64,000 bases of DNA, taken from assembly GCA_016933175.1 (NCBI GenBank), contig JAFGBK010000116.1, positions 53,571 through 117,570 on the forward strand, given 5' to 3'. The position numbers were made by a program, and so were the translations under genes. The notes under the pieces are model-generated. The model was not told where the DNA came from. It did not search any database and saw nothing but the letters and a program-made list of their open reading frames with translations. This document shows positions 1 to 12,218 of the stretch, piece after piece. The stretch comes from Candidatus Krumholzibacteriota bacterium (GTDB lineage Bacteria > Krumholzibacteriota > Krumholzibacteriia > JACNKJ01). The first letter of the stretch is position 1, and each line of letters starts with the position of its first letter.

Positions 1-1668
1 CGCCTCGTGCAGGTCCGCCGGCAGGTGCCGGGATTCGATGGCGTCCACGGCCTCGCGGTGCCGGGCGATCACGCCCAGCATGGGTTCGCGGTTGCGGTCG
101 TACTCGGCGAAGGGCTCCTTGACGGCGGCGATCTCGGCGCTGGCGGCGTAGGCCTCGCCGCCCATGATGGCGGTGAGCGCCGCTGCGTAGGCGCGGCCCG
201 CGTCGCTGTCGTAGGGCAACCCCTCGGACATGACCAGGCTGCCGAGGTTGGCGTAGCCCAGGCCCAGGGGCCGGAAGCGGTGGCTGTTGACGGCGATGGG
301 CTCCACGGGGTAGCTGGCCCGGTCGACGATGATCTCCTGGGCGATGACGAAGAGCCGCACGGCCTGCCGGAAACGCGCCACGTCGAAGTCCCCGCCCGGC
401 CGGCGGAACTTCATGAGGTTCAGGCTGGCCAGGTTGCAGGCCGAGTCGTCGAGGAACATGTACTCGCTGCAGGGGTTGCTCGCGTTGATCCGCCCCGCTT
501 TGGGGCAGGTGTGCCAGCGGTTGATGGTGTCATCGTACTGCACGCCGGGATCGCCGCAGATGTGGGTGCCCTCGGCGATGAGGCGCAGCAGCTCGCGGGC
601 CCGGTGCCGGCCGATGACATCGCCGGTGGTGATGGCGTAGGTCTCCTGGTAGCCGTCCTTCTCCACGGCCCGGAAGAAGCTGTCGGTGCAGCGCACGGAG
701 AGATTGGAGTTCTGGAACATCACCGAGCCGTAGGCGTCGCCGTTGTAGGAGCCGTCATAGCCGGCCTCGATGAGGGCCCAGGCCTTCTCCTCCTCGTTCC
801 GCTTGGCGCTGATGAACTCCTTCACGTCGGGATGGGTGATCTTGAGGCTCTGCATCTTGGCCGCGCGGCGCGTCTTGCCGCCCGACTTCACGACGGCCGC
901 GATCTGGTCGTAGACCCGCATGAAGGACAGGGGGCCGCTGGGCTTGCCGCCCCCCGCCAGCAGCTCCTGCGAGCTGCGCAGGGTCGATAGGTCGGTGCCC
1001 GTGCCCGAGCCGAACTTGAAGAGCATGGCCTCGCTGGTGGCGAGGCGCATGATGTCCTCCATGTTGTCCGCAACAGACTGGATGAAGCAGGCCGAACACT
1101 GGGGATGCTTGTAGTTGGACTCGACGCGCAGCGCGGTGCCGGTTTCGGGATCGTAGCGGAAGCCGCCGGCGCTCCCCTCGATGCCACTGACGTGGTAGAG
1201 GCCGAGATTGAACCAGACGGGGCTGTTGAAGGCGCCGTACTGGTTGAGGGTCAGGTGGACCATCTCGTGGTAGAAGTTCTCGGCGTCCTCGGCGCTCGCG
1301 AAGTAGCCGTCCTCGCGCCCCCAGTCGGCGAGGGTGCGGGCCACGCGGTGCACCAGCTGGCGCACGGAGTACTCGCGCTCGGGCTTGCCTAGCTCGCCGA
1401 AGAAGTACTTGGCGCCGACGACATTGGTGGCCAGCATGGACCAGTCCGCCGGCACCTCGACGTCGTCCTGCTCGAAGACGACGCGGCCCTCCTCGTCGGT
1501 GATGCGGGCCGAGCGGCGCTCCCAGCGGACCTCGTCGAAGGGATGTACGCCCGCCCGGGAAAAGTGCCGGGTGATGCGGAGCCGTCCCCGCCGCGGGGCG
1601 GGAGCGGGCTCGTCAGCCCCGGCGCGGCCGACCGACGCGGGAACGGTGCTGCTGCTGGTGGGCTCCAT
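1..1668 (-). CDS. nrdJ: Vitamin B12-dependent (class II) ribonucleotide reductase, N-terminal part; runs off the left edge
   Basis: Minus-strand translation MEPTSSSTVPASVGR...FGELGKPEREYSVRQLVHRVARTLADWG...NSPVWFNLG...PQCSACFIQSV...KFGSGTGTDLSTLRSS...NPCSEYMFLDDSACNLASLNL is class II RNR. AGGAG Shine-Dalgarno precedes ATG at 1668; an in-frame alternative ATG lies at 1731. Confidence 0.93.
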   Translation of the reverse strand, partial: MEPTSSSTVPASVGRAGADEPAPAPRRGRLRITRHFSRAGVHPFDEVRWERRSARITDEEGRVVFEQDDVEVPADWSMLATNVVGAKYFFGELGKPEREYSVRQLVHRVARTLADWGREDGYFASAEDAENFYHEMVHLTLNQYGAFNSPVWFNLGLYHVSGIEGSAGGFRYDPETGTALRVESNYKHPQCSACFIQSVADNMEDIMRLATSEAMLFKFGSGTGTDLSTLRSSQELLAGGGKPSGPLSFMRVYDQIAAVVKSGGKTRRAAKMQSLKITHPDVKEFISAKRNEEEKAWALIEAGYDGSYNGDAYGSVMFQNSNLSVRCTDSFFRAVEKDGYQETYAITTGDVIGRHRARELLRLIAEGTHICGDPGVQYDDTINRWHTCPKAGRINASNPCSEYMFLDDSACNLASLNLMKFRRPGGDFDVARFRQAVRLFVIAQEIIVDRASYPVEPIAVNSHRFRPLGLGYANLGSLVMSEGLPYDSDAGRAYAAALTAIMGGEAYAASAEIAAVKEPFAEYDRNREPMLGVIARHREAVDAIESRHLPADLHEA

Positions 1669-1875
1669 GTTGCTCTCCTGCAAATAGGTGTTTTCTTCTT
1701 GATGTCCGTTGTCGGATCGTGTTCCTGACATATTATTCTTCCGCTCGCGGCGGCGCCGCCGTTGGCCCGGCCACCGGGACGCCGAGATCCCGCCCGTGAG
1801 GGTCGTGATGCTCGCGGGATCCGTGATGGCTCGTAAAACTGTTGGGAATCCAGCAGTTAGGTGCCCAGGCCCCAC

Positions 1876-1929
1876 CCCCAACATCTTGGGGGCAGATCTC
1901 TTTTAACCACGATATGGTGCGCCTGTCAA
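1876..1929 (-). promoter_or_regulatory. nrdJ promoter with two NrdR-like boxes (CCCCAACATCTTGGGG 1876-1891; CCACGATATGGTGCGC 1907-1922), -35 TTGACA 1924-1929, -10 TAAAAG 1900-1905
   Basis: Two 16-bp sites with centres exactly 31 bp apart, similar to NrdR consensus ACACWATATATWGTGT; one lies in the -35/-10 spacer. Confidence 0.5.
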
Positions 1930-1975
1930 GTGAATCGGGAGGGCCCGCCGCCGGACCGCAATTTCTCACGAAGGT

Positions 1976-2105
1976 GAAGAAACCCCGGAATCGAAACGAT
2001 CCCGGGGCCTTGCGGTTGTCCAGATGCAAATCTCGGAAGACAATCAGGTTGTTAGCCTGTCTTCAGGACGGAGCCAGTATACCACTCCGCGCGCCGCCGG
2101 GTCAA
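1976..2105 (-). ncRNA. Candidate small RNA: promoter TTGACC-N18-TATACT (2076-2105) followed by ~95 nt ending in a terminator-like hairpin (about 1983-2008)
   Basis: Minus strand: TATACT -10, then GAAGACAGG..CCTGATTGTCTTC stem and CCCCGGGATCG-TTT-CGATTCCGGGG followed by TTTCTTC; no ORF of note. Confidence 0.35.
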
Positions 2106-2524
2106 TCGGGAGCCGCCAGACGGTCGCGCAGGCGCCCGGCGAGGTCCGCCAGGGCGTCGGAATCGCCCGCCGCGGGCCGCCAGGGGCAGCGCAGGCCGTC
2201 CCCGTCCCGCCGGGGCAGCAGGTGCAGGTGGAAGTGGAAGATGACCTGCCCGGCGGCCTTCCCGTTGGCCTGGTGGAGGTTGATCCCCTCGGCCCCCGTC
2301 TCAGCCACGAGCTCGGCGGCCACGCGACGGGCCGCGGCGAAGACGGCGTCGCGGTCGGCCGCCGCCAGATCGAACAGGTCCCGGGCGTGGGCCTTGGGAA
2401 TGATCAGGGCGTGCCCTTCCGCTCCCGGGGAGATGTCAAGGAAGGCGAGGATCCGCGCGTCTTCCCAGATGCAGTGGGCGGGCAGCTCGCCGCGCACGAT
2501 CTTGCAGAACAGGCAATCATCCAT
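2102..2524 (-). CDS. HIT (histidine triad) family protein
   Basis: MDDCLFCKIVRGELPAHCIWED...GHALIIPKAH...QVIFHFHLHLLPRR (HxHxH motif). Confidence 0.93.
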   Translation of the reverse strand: MDDCLFCKIVRGELPAHCIWEDARILAFLDISPGAEGHALIIPKAHARDLFDLAAADRDAVFAAARRVAAELVAETGAEGINLHQANGKAAGQVIFHFHLHLLPRRDGDGLRCPWRPAAGDSDALADLAGRLRDRLAAPD

Positions 2525-2596
2525 CGCGCCACCTCCTGGACTCATTCTCGCCTGGCCGGCGCGACCTGTAAAGGCTCAAGCCGGCCGGTACCGTTC

Positions 2597-2625
2597 TTGC
2601 CCGTTCCGGCGGAGGAGGTTATCCT
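2597..2625 (+). promoter_or_regulatory. Putative sigma-70 promoter TTGCCC-N17-TATCCT
   Basis: Located 24 bp before the ATG of the 2649 gene. Confidence 0.3.
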
Positions 2626-2648
2626 CACCGCATAACAGGAGGTACGGC

Positions 2649-3401
2649 ATGTCAGCCACCCGCCCCCTCGCCGCGTTCGCGGCGGCTTCCCTGGCGATGC
2701 TCCTGCTCGCCAGCGCCTTCCCGCCCGCGCGGGCGGGGGACCCCAACGCCGGCGTCGAGGCAGTGCCCCGCTTCCTGGAATACGATGGGAACGAGGGGAT
2801 CCTGTCCTACGAGATCACCGTGCGAAATCTGGGCAGCCTGCCCGTCAACCACATCACGCTGGCGACGGAGCCCGAGAGCCTGGAGGGCTCCTTCGCCCTG
2901 GACGACCTGGGTCCCGAGGCCTCGGCCCTCCGGCGCTTCACCTTCCGGATCGACGAGGGCACGAACCTCTTCCAGCCGCGCTTCCTGTTGAGCTACACGG
3001 ATTCCGAGGGGGAGCGCATCCGCCCCGACACGGGACGCTCCCCTCTGGCGGCCAGCATCGATTTCGCCGCCTGCGACGTGGCGGAGGGCCGGGTGACCCT
3101 GCACTTCACCCTGACCAATCCTCACGCGGAGCCCATGCTCTTCCTGGAGCTTTACACCGAGAATCCGCACCTGACCGACGGCACCCGCTTTCTGGGCGAC
3201 CTGGGACCGGGCGCGACCCTCGAGGTCGACATCCCCTTCCGCCTGCCGGCCGGCGAGCGCCTCTTCAATCCAACCTGCTACCTGCGCTATCACGCCTTCC
3301 TCACCGAGGGAACCCGGATCCATCGGCTCTTCTACACGCTGCTGGAGACGGATCTGCGGCAGGTGGAGCAGGCTCTGGCCAAGCGGGCCCGGGACCATTG
3401 A
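2649..3401 (+). CDS. Secreted hypothetical protein
   Basis: Signal peptide MSATRPLAAFAAASLAMLLLASAFPPARAG; AGGAGGTACGGC before ATG. Confidence 0.75.
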   Translation: MSATRPLAAFAAASLAMLLLASAFPPARAGDPNAGVEAVPRFLEYDGNEGILSYEITVRNLGSLPVNHITLATEPESLEGSFALDDLGPEASALRRFTFRIDEGTNLFQPRFLLSYTDSEGERIRPDTGRSPLAASIDFAACDVAEGRVTLHFTLTNPHAEPMLFLELYTENPHLTDGTRFLGDLGPGATLEVDIPFRLPAGERLFNPTCYLRYHAFLTEGTRIHRLFYTLLETDLRQVEQALAKRARDH

Positions 3402-3433
3402 CCGCGCCGCGCCGGCGTCCGAGCTCGACGTGA

Positions 3434-3463
3434 AAGGCCCTCCCGCCGCAGCGGGAGGGCCTT
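3434..3463. terminator. Strong bidirectional hairpin terminator AAGGCCCTCCCGC-CGCA-GCGGGAGGGCCTT
   Basis: Perfect 13-bp stem with 4-nt loop after the 2649 gene. Confidence 0.75.
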
Positions 3464-3607
3464 GCCACTACTCCTCTTGAAAAACGGGCCGAATACCTAG
3501 AGTCTCTAAAGTAGGGGAGGAGAAGTCCCCATGAAGCTCCTCCTCCCCTGGCCGTTTGGAATGATACCGGATACTCGGGCACTCAGGCCTAGGCAGGACT
3601 CGTGCCA
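3464..3607 (-). ncRNA. Candidate sigma-54-dependent small RNA (promoter 3592-3607, 13-bp stem-loop 3513-3549, terminator 3434-3463)
   Basis: Minus strand TTGGCACGAGTCCTGCC fits YTGGCACG-N4-TTGC with one mismatch; AGGGGAGGAGGAG/CTTCTCCTCCCCT stem; no convincing ORF. Confidence 0.35.
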
Positions 3608-3732
3608 ATCGCATCGGGAACCGGAAGCAAACGGATGGCGCAAGCCATTGATTCCCAATGGATTGAAAGAAGTCTGCTGGAAACTGAGGAAACCTCGTCA
3701 GGCGGACCTGGCTATCGGCAGACAAAAAACGA

Positions 3733-3759
3733 GGAGGCGTAAAAATGCTTTACGCCTCC
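3733..3759 (-). terminator. Rho-independent terminator of the 3785-4153 gene
   Basis: Minus strand GGAGGCGTAAA-GCATT-TTTACGCCTCC then TCGTTTTTTG. Confidence 0.8.
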
Positions 3760-3784
3760 CTCCCGATTCCGGCTGACATGACGG

Positions 3785-4153
3785 TCAGTCTTTCTCGTTG
3801 TGACCTGTCACGTCCTGGCTGTCGAAGCTCCACGACCGCCCGCCGAGGATGCCCGCGTGGAGTGTGATGGGATTGTAGGGCTCACGCAGCCAGAGGAATT
3901 TGACCAAGTCGCTGCTGTAGCCGTCCAGGGGCTCCAGGCTGCCCCAGACGTGGGTATGCGAGATGCCCTGGAACGTGATGCGCACCGTCTGGGTCGTCAC
4001 CATGAGGAAGTGCTCTCCCCCCACCTCGAACTCGGTCATGCCCGGTTCGATGACGACCACGTAGACTGTTGGCATGTCGGCGTTCCCGTTGCCGACGGGC
4101 ATCAGCGCAGCCAGGACAAGGAGGAGTGCCAAAGTGCCGAGTATCTTCTTCAT
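3785..4153 (-). CDS. Small secreted hypothetical protein
   Basis: MKKILGTLALLLVLAALMPVGNGNADMPTVYVVVIEPG...; signal peptide; followed by terminator. Confidence 0.7.
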   Translation of the reverse strand: MKKILGTLALLLVLAALMPVGNGNADMPTVYVVVIEPGMTEFEVGGEHFLMVTTQTVRITFQGISHTHVWGSLEPLDGYSSDLVKFLWLREPYNPITLHAGILGGRSWSFDSQDVTGHNEKD

Positions 4154-4238
4154 TCCGCACCTTCCCTGACGAGTCTCGCGGCCGGGACCGGAGCACGCCC
4201 CCGCCACATGACCAGTATGACCCTTGCGGCGCGCCAAA

Positions 4239-8756
<4,518 letters not shown>

Positions 8757-8925
8757 GGGCCGTCCTCGGGATCGGGGCGCAAGGCCCGTAAAGATTCTTT
8801 CCGTCACAGAAAGTGTAGCGCGTGGATGCCGTCAACTCCAGCCCCAAGAGGCCTTTTGCTGGCCTGGGATGGCCGCTCCCGCTATGATTCACGCGCCATC
8901 CCCTTCATCGACACGGAGGCCCCCG

Positions 8926-9759
8926 ATGATCCGACGCGCCCTTGCCGCGCTGGCGCTCGCCCTGCCGGTTCTGCTCCTCGCCGTTTCCTGCTCCGACAAG
9001 ACCGACAATCCCTTCGATCCCGGCTTCACGGTCTTCGAGGTGCCCTCCGCGTACGCCACCATCCAGGCGGCGGCCGCCCAGGCCGAGGCGGGCGACCGCA
9101 TCGTCGTGACGGGCCGCGATGAGGACTACAACGGCGACGTCCTGCTGCCGGCGGGCGTGATACTCATGTGCCGGGAGAACTCACTGCTCATGCCCGTCAT
9201 CCGCGGCGGGATCACCGCCATCGGCTCCTCCAGTAGCCAGACCGGCGTCGCCGACCTGCGCATCGAGGGCTTCCGGGTCGTCAACGAGGCCGGCAGCGGC
9301 ATCCTCCTGCAGGACTGCCAGCTGGCCATCGTCAACTGCTGGATCGACAGCTGCGCCGGGGCCGCCGTCGAGATCGTCGGCGACGGCGCCGTGGCTGTCA
9401 GCCGCTGCGACCTGCAGGCCTGCGCGACGGGCGTCCTGATCCGCGATGTCACCGAGGCGGCCCACTACCCCGACGCCGGCCATCCCGCTGGGCAGGGACC
9501 GAGCGTGGTCAACTGCAACTTCCTGGACAACCTGGTGGGAGCTGACTACCGCAACCTGGTCTTCGAGAGCCTGGCGGCGGCCGACACGGCGTACGTCAAC
9601 CTTAACTACTGGGGCGGCGACCTGGACACCTACATCAGCCCGCCGGACAGCACCATCATCGACCACAAGGACGACTCCGGGAATCCGGGCTACGCCGACA
9701 CCGAGGGGGATGGGTTCCAGTCCACGGTCACGCCCTGGCCGCGCGAGTGGCGGGACTGA
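8926..9759 (+). CDS. Lipoprotein with right-handed beta-helix (pectate-lyase-like) fold
   Basis: MIRRALAALALALPVLLLAVSC lipobox; repeated beta-helix-like strands (GILLQDCQLAIVNCWIDSC..AVEIVGDGAVAVSRCDLQAC). Confidence 0.75.
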   Translation: MIRRALAALALALPVLLLAVSCSDKTDNPFDPGFTVFEVPSAYATIQAAAAQAEAGDRIVVTGRDEDYNGDVLLPAGVILMCRENSLLMPVIRGGITAIGSSSSQTGVADLRIEGFRVVNEAGSGILLQDCQLAIVNCWIDSCAGAAVEIVGDGAVAVSRCDLQACATGVLIRDVTEAAHYPDAGHPAGQGPSVVNCNFLDNLVGADYRNLVFESLAAADTAYVNLNYWGGDLDTYISPPDSTIIDHKDDSGNPGYADTEGDGFQSTVTPWPREWRD

Positions 9760-9768
9760 GACGGCCGG

Positions 9769-10461
9769 TCAGGCCGCCGCGCCGCCGTCGTCCCCCTCGC
9801 CCAGCCTGCACAGCACGCAGTTGCCGCAGTCCATCTCGCGGGGCGGCGCGTACTCCTCGCCGGCGTGGATGGCCCGCCGCTCCTCCAGCTTGTTGATGCC
9901 CGCCATGAGAAAGCCCAGGGCGACGAAGGCGCCCGGCGGCAGGACCATCACCAGCAGGGGCGGGAAGTCGGGGCCGAAGAGGGTGTAGCCCAGCAGGCTG
10001 CCGTTGCCCAGGATCTCGCGCACGGCGCCCAGCAGCATCAGGCTCAGGGTGAAGCCCAGGCCCATGCTGAGGCCGTCGAGCAGGGAGGCGCCGACGCCGT
10101 TGCGGCTGGCGAAGGCCTCGGCCCGGCCCAGGATCACGCAGTTGACCACGATGAGGGGGATGAACAGCCCCAGGTTGCGGTGCAGGTCGTAGAAGAAGCC
10201 GTGCATGACCAGGTCGACGATGGTCACGAAGGTGGCGATGATCACGATGAAGGCCGGGATGCGCACTTTCTTGGGGATGAAGCCCCTGAGCAACGCGATG
10301 ATCCCGTTGCTGCAGATCAGGACGAAGGTGGACGCCAGGCCCATGCCCATGCCGTTCACGACCGAGGTGGTGACGGCCAGGGTGGGGCACATGCCCAGCA
10401 CGAGGCGGAAGATCGGGTTCTCCTTCCACAGGCCCCGGATGAAGATCTGTCCCGCGGTCAT
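9769..10461 (-). CDS. rnfE: Ion-translocating ferredoxin:NAD+ oxidoreductase subunit E
   Basis: MTAGQIFIRGLWKENPIFRLVLGMCPTLAVTTSVVNGMGMG...; operon position. Confidence 0.93.
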   Translation of the reverse strand: MTAGQIFIRGLWKENPIFRLVLGMCPTLAVTTSVVNGMGMGLASTFVLICSNGIIALLRGFIPKKVRIPAFIVIIATFVTIVDLVMHGFFYDLHRNLGLFIPLIVVNCVILGRAEAFASRNGVGASLLDGLSMGLGFTLSLMLLGAVREILGNGSLLGYTLFGPDFPPLLVMVLPPGAFVALGFLMAGINKLEERRAIHAGEEYAPPREMDCGNCVLCRLGEGDDGGAAA

Positions 10462-11057
10462 GGCTGGCCTCCCTCGGTTGCCGCGCCCAGGATCTCGTCC
10501 CGGTGGGCCTGGTACTGCTCCAGCCCGCGCTGGATGGCGTCGGCCAGCGCCCGCCCCGTCACCGTGGCGCCGGTGACGGCGTCCAGATCGCCGCCGTCCT
10601 TGGCCACGCGCCAGTCCGTGTCGGCGAGGCCGTGGCCCCGGTAGTAGGCGTCCAGCAGGGCCGGCTCGGCGTACTTGGCGCCGAGGCCCGGCGTCTCCGC
10701 GTGCTGGAGCAGGCGCACGCCGCTGACCTTTCCGTCGGCCTCCAGGCCCAGCATGACGACGATCTCGCCGGAATAGCCCAGCGGGGTAACCGCCTTGTAG
10801 GCACAGCCGCTGATGGCCCCGTCCCGGCGGCCGCGGAAGCACTCCAGGGTGTCGCCGGGGGCCAGGGCGATGCGGACCACGTCCTGGTCCGGCGCGTTGT
10901 CGTAGGCCGGCAGCACCTGGCGGATGGCCCGCAGGCTCGCCGCCCGCGCGGCCGCGGCGATGGGACCGGCCGTGAAGTCGGCCACCTGGGCCAGGGCCAG
11001 GGCGGCGACGGCGCTGATCAGCGCCAGGCGGAGCGAGAGATTGAGCATGGTCTTCAT
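10458..11057 (-). CDS. rnfG: Electron transport complex subunit G (covalent FMN site)
   Basis: N-terminal TM, LEADGKVSGVRLLQHAETPGLGAK, DAVTGATVT FMN attachment motif. Confidence 0.93.
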   Translation of the reverse strand: MKTMLNLSLRLALISAVAALALAQVADFTAGPIAAAARAASLRAIRQVLPAYDNAPDQDVVRIALAPGDTLECFRGRRDGAISGCAYKAVTPLGYSGEIVVMLGLEADGKVSGVRLLQHAETPGLGAKYAEPALLDAYYRGHGLADTDWRVAKDGGDLDAVTGATVTGRALADAIQRGLEQYQAHRDEILGAATEGGQP

Positions 11058-12184
11058 GCCGCCTTCGCCTCCTCGTAGAGCTTGCGCTTCGCGCCGAAGA
11101 CCTGGGGCTTCGTGTAGCGGTCGATGAGCGGCGTGGCCGCGTTCATCAGCAGGATGGCGAAGCTGACCCCCTCCGGGTAGCCGCCCCACAGGCGGATGAT
11201 GACGGTGATCAGCCCGCAGCCCACCGCGAAGATGAACATGCCCCGGCGCGTGACGGGGCTGGTGACCATGTCCGTGGCCATGAAGAAGGCGCCCAGGAAC
11301 AGACCGCCGCTGAAGGTGTGGTAGAGCGGGTTGGCGTAGCGCTCGGGATCACCGAGCCAGGCGGCGCCCGTGAAGAGGAAGACCGTCGCGATGAAGCCCA
11401 CCGGCACCTGCCACTTGATGTGCCCCTTGCGCAGCAGGAACAGGCCGCCCAGCAGCAGGGCGATGACGCTCACCTCGCCCAGGCAGCCGCCGCGCATGCC
11501 CACGAGCAGCTTCCAGACGGGGAAATCCGCGCCGGCCATGGCCTGCGGCACCGTCTGCCCCACGCTGAGCGCCTCGCGGATCGCGCCCAGGGGCGTCGCG
11601 GCCGTGGTGGCGTCCACGGTCAGGGGGCCGCCCTGGGCCGGCCAGGTGGTCATCTGCACGGGGAAGGAGACGAGCAGGACCACGCGCGCCACCAGGGCCG
11701 GGTTGAAGGGGTTGTAGCCCAGACCCCCGTAGATCTGCTTGCCGAGGACGATGGCCGCCAGGCAGCCCACCACCACCAGCCACCAGGGGCTGCCCGCCGG
11801 CAGGTTCATGGCCAGCAGCAGGCCGGTGACCACGGCGCTCCAGTCTCCCAGGGTGCCGGGTCGGCCCAGCATCCTCCGGAAGGCCCACTCGAACAGCAGG
11901 CAGCCGGCCACGGCGATCGCGTAGACCTGCAGCGCCGCCAGCCCGAAGAACCAAAGCCCCACGAGGATGCCCGGCACCAGGGCCCAGACCACGCTGCGCA
12001 TGATGCGCGGCACGTCCTGGTCCCGGTGCACGTGGGGCGACGTGCTGACGACCAGGCGCGGCGCCCGGGGCGGCTCGGCCTTGTCCGGCGGCGCCGGCTT
12101 CGCGGGCGGGGGCGCCGGCGGATCGCCGCCGGCAGCGGCGACCTCCGGCGGCGACGCGCCCGTCTTGTCCTGTTCCATGCTCAT
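11054..12184 (-). CDS. rnfD: Electron transport complex subunit D
   Basis: RLVVSTSPHVHRDQDVPRIMRSVVWALVPGI..., ATTAATPLG flavin-site region, GRRGMFIFAVGCGLITVIIRLWGGYPEGVSFAILLMNAATPLID. Confidence 0.93.
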   Translation of the reverse strand: MSMEQDKTGASPPEVAAAGGDPPAPPPAKPAPPDKAEPPRAPRLVVSTSPHVHRDQDVPRIMRSVVWALVPGILVGLWFFGLAALQVYAIAVAGCLLFEWAFRRMLGRPGTLGDWSAVVTGLLLAMNLPAGSPWWLVVVGCLAAIVLGKQIYGGLGYNPFNPALVARVVLLVSFPVQMTTWPAQGGPLTVDATTAATPLGAIREALSVGQTVPQAMAGADFPVWKLLVGMRGGCLGEVSVIALLLGGLFLLRKGHIKWQVPVGFIATVFLFTGAAWLGDPERYANPLYHTFSGGLFLGAFFMATDMVTSPVTRRGMFIFAVGCGLITVIIRLWGGYPEGVSFAILLMNAATPLIDRYTKPQVFGAKRKLYEEAKAA

Positions 12185-12218
12185 CGATCGACTCTCCCTT
12201 GCGCCTTGCGGCGCGGCC

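Noticed and set aside
7-990. 327-aa plus-strand ORF opposite nrdJ
   Set aside because: Antisense of the highly conserved RNR frame.
1983-2008. tRNA T-arm-like sequence (GTTTCGATTCC)
   Set aside because: No acceptor, D or anticodon arms can be built around it; better explained as a terminator-type hairpin.
1842-2648. N-terminal extension of the 1842-3401 plus ORF
   Set aside because: Runs antisense through the HIT gene; real start with Shine-Dalgarno and signal peptide is at 2649.
3464-3732. Small ORFs 3531-3776 (+) and 3468-3725 (-)
   Set aside because: No family resemblance, cross terminator hairpins, no Shine-Dalgarno; region better explained as non-coding.
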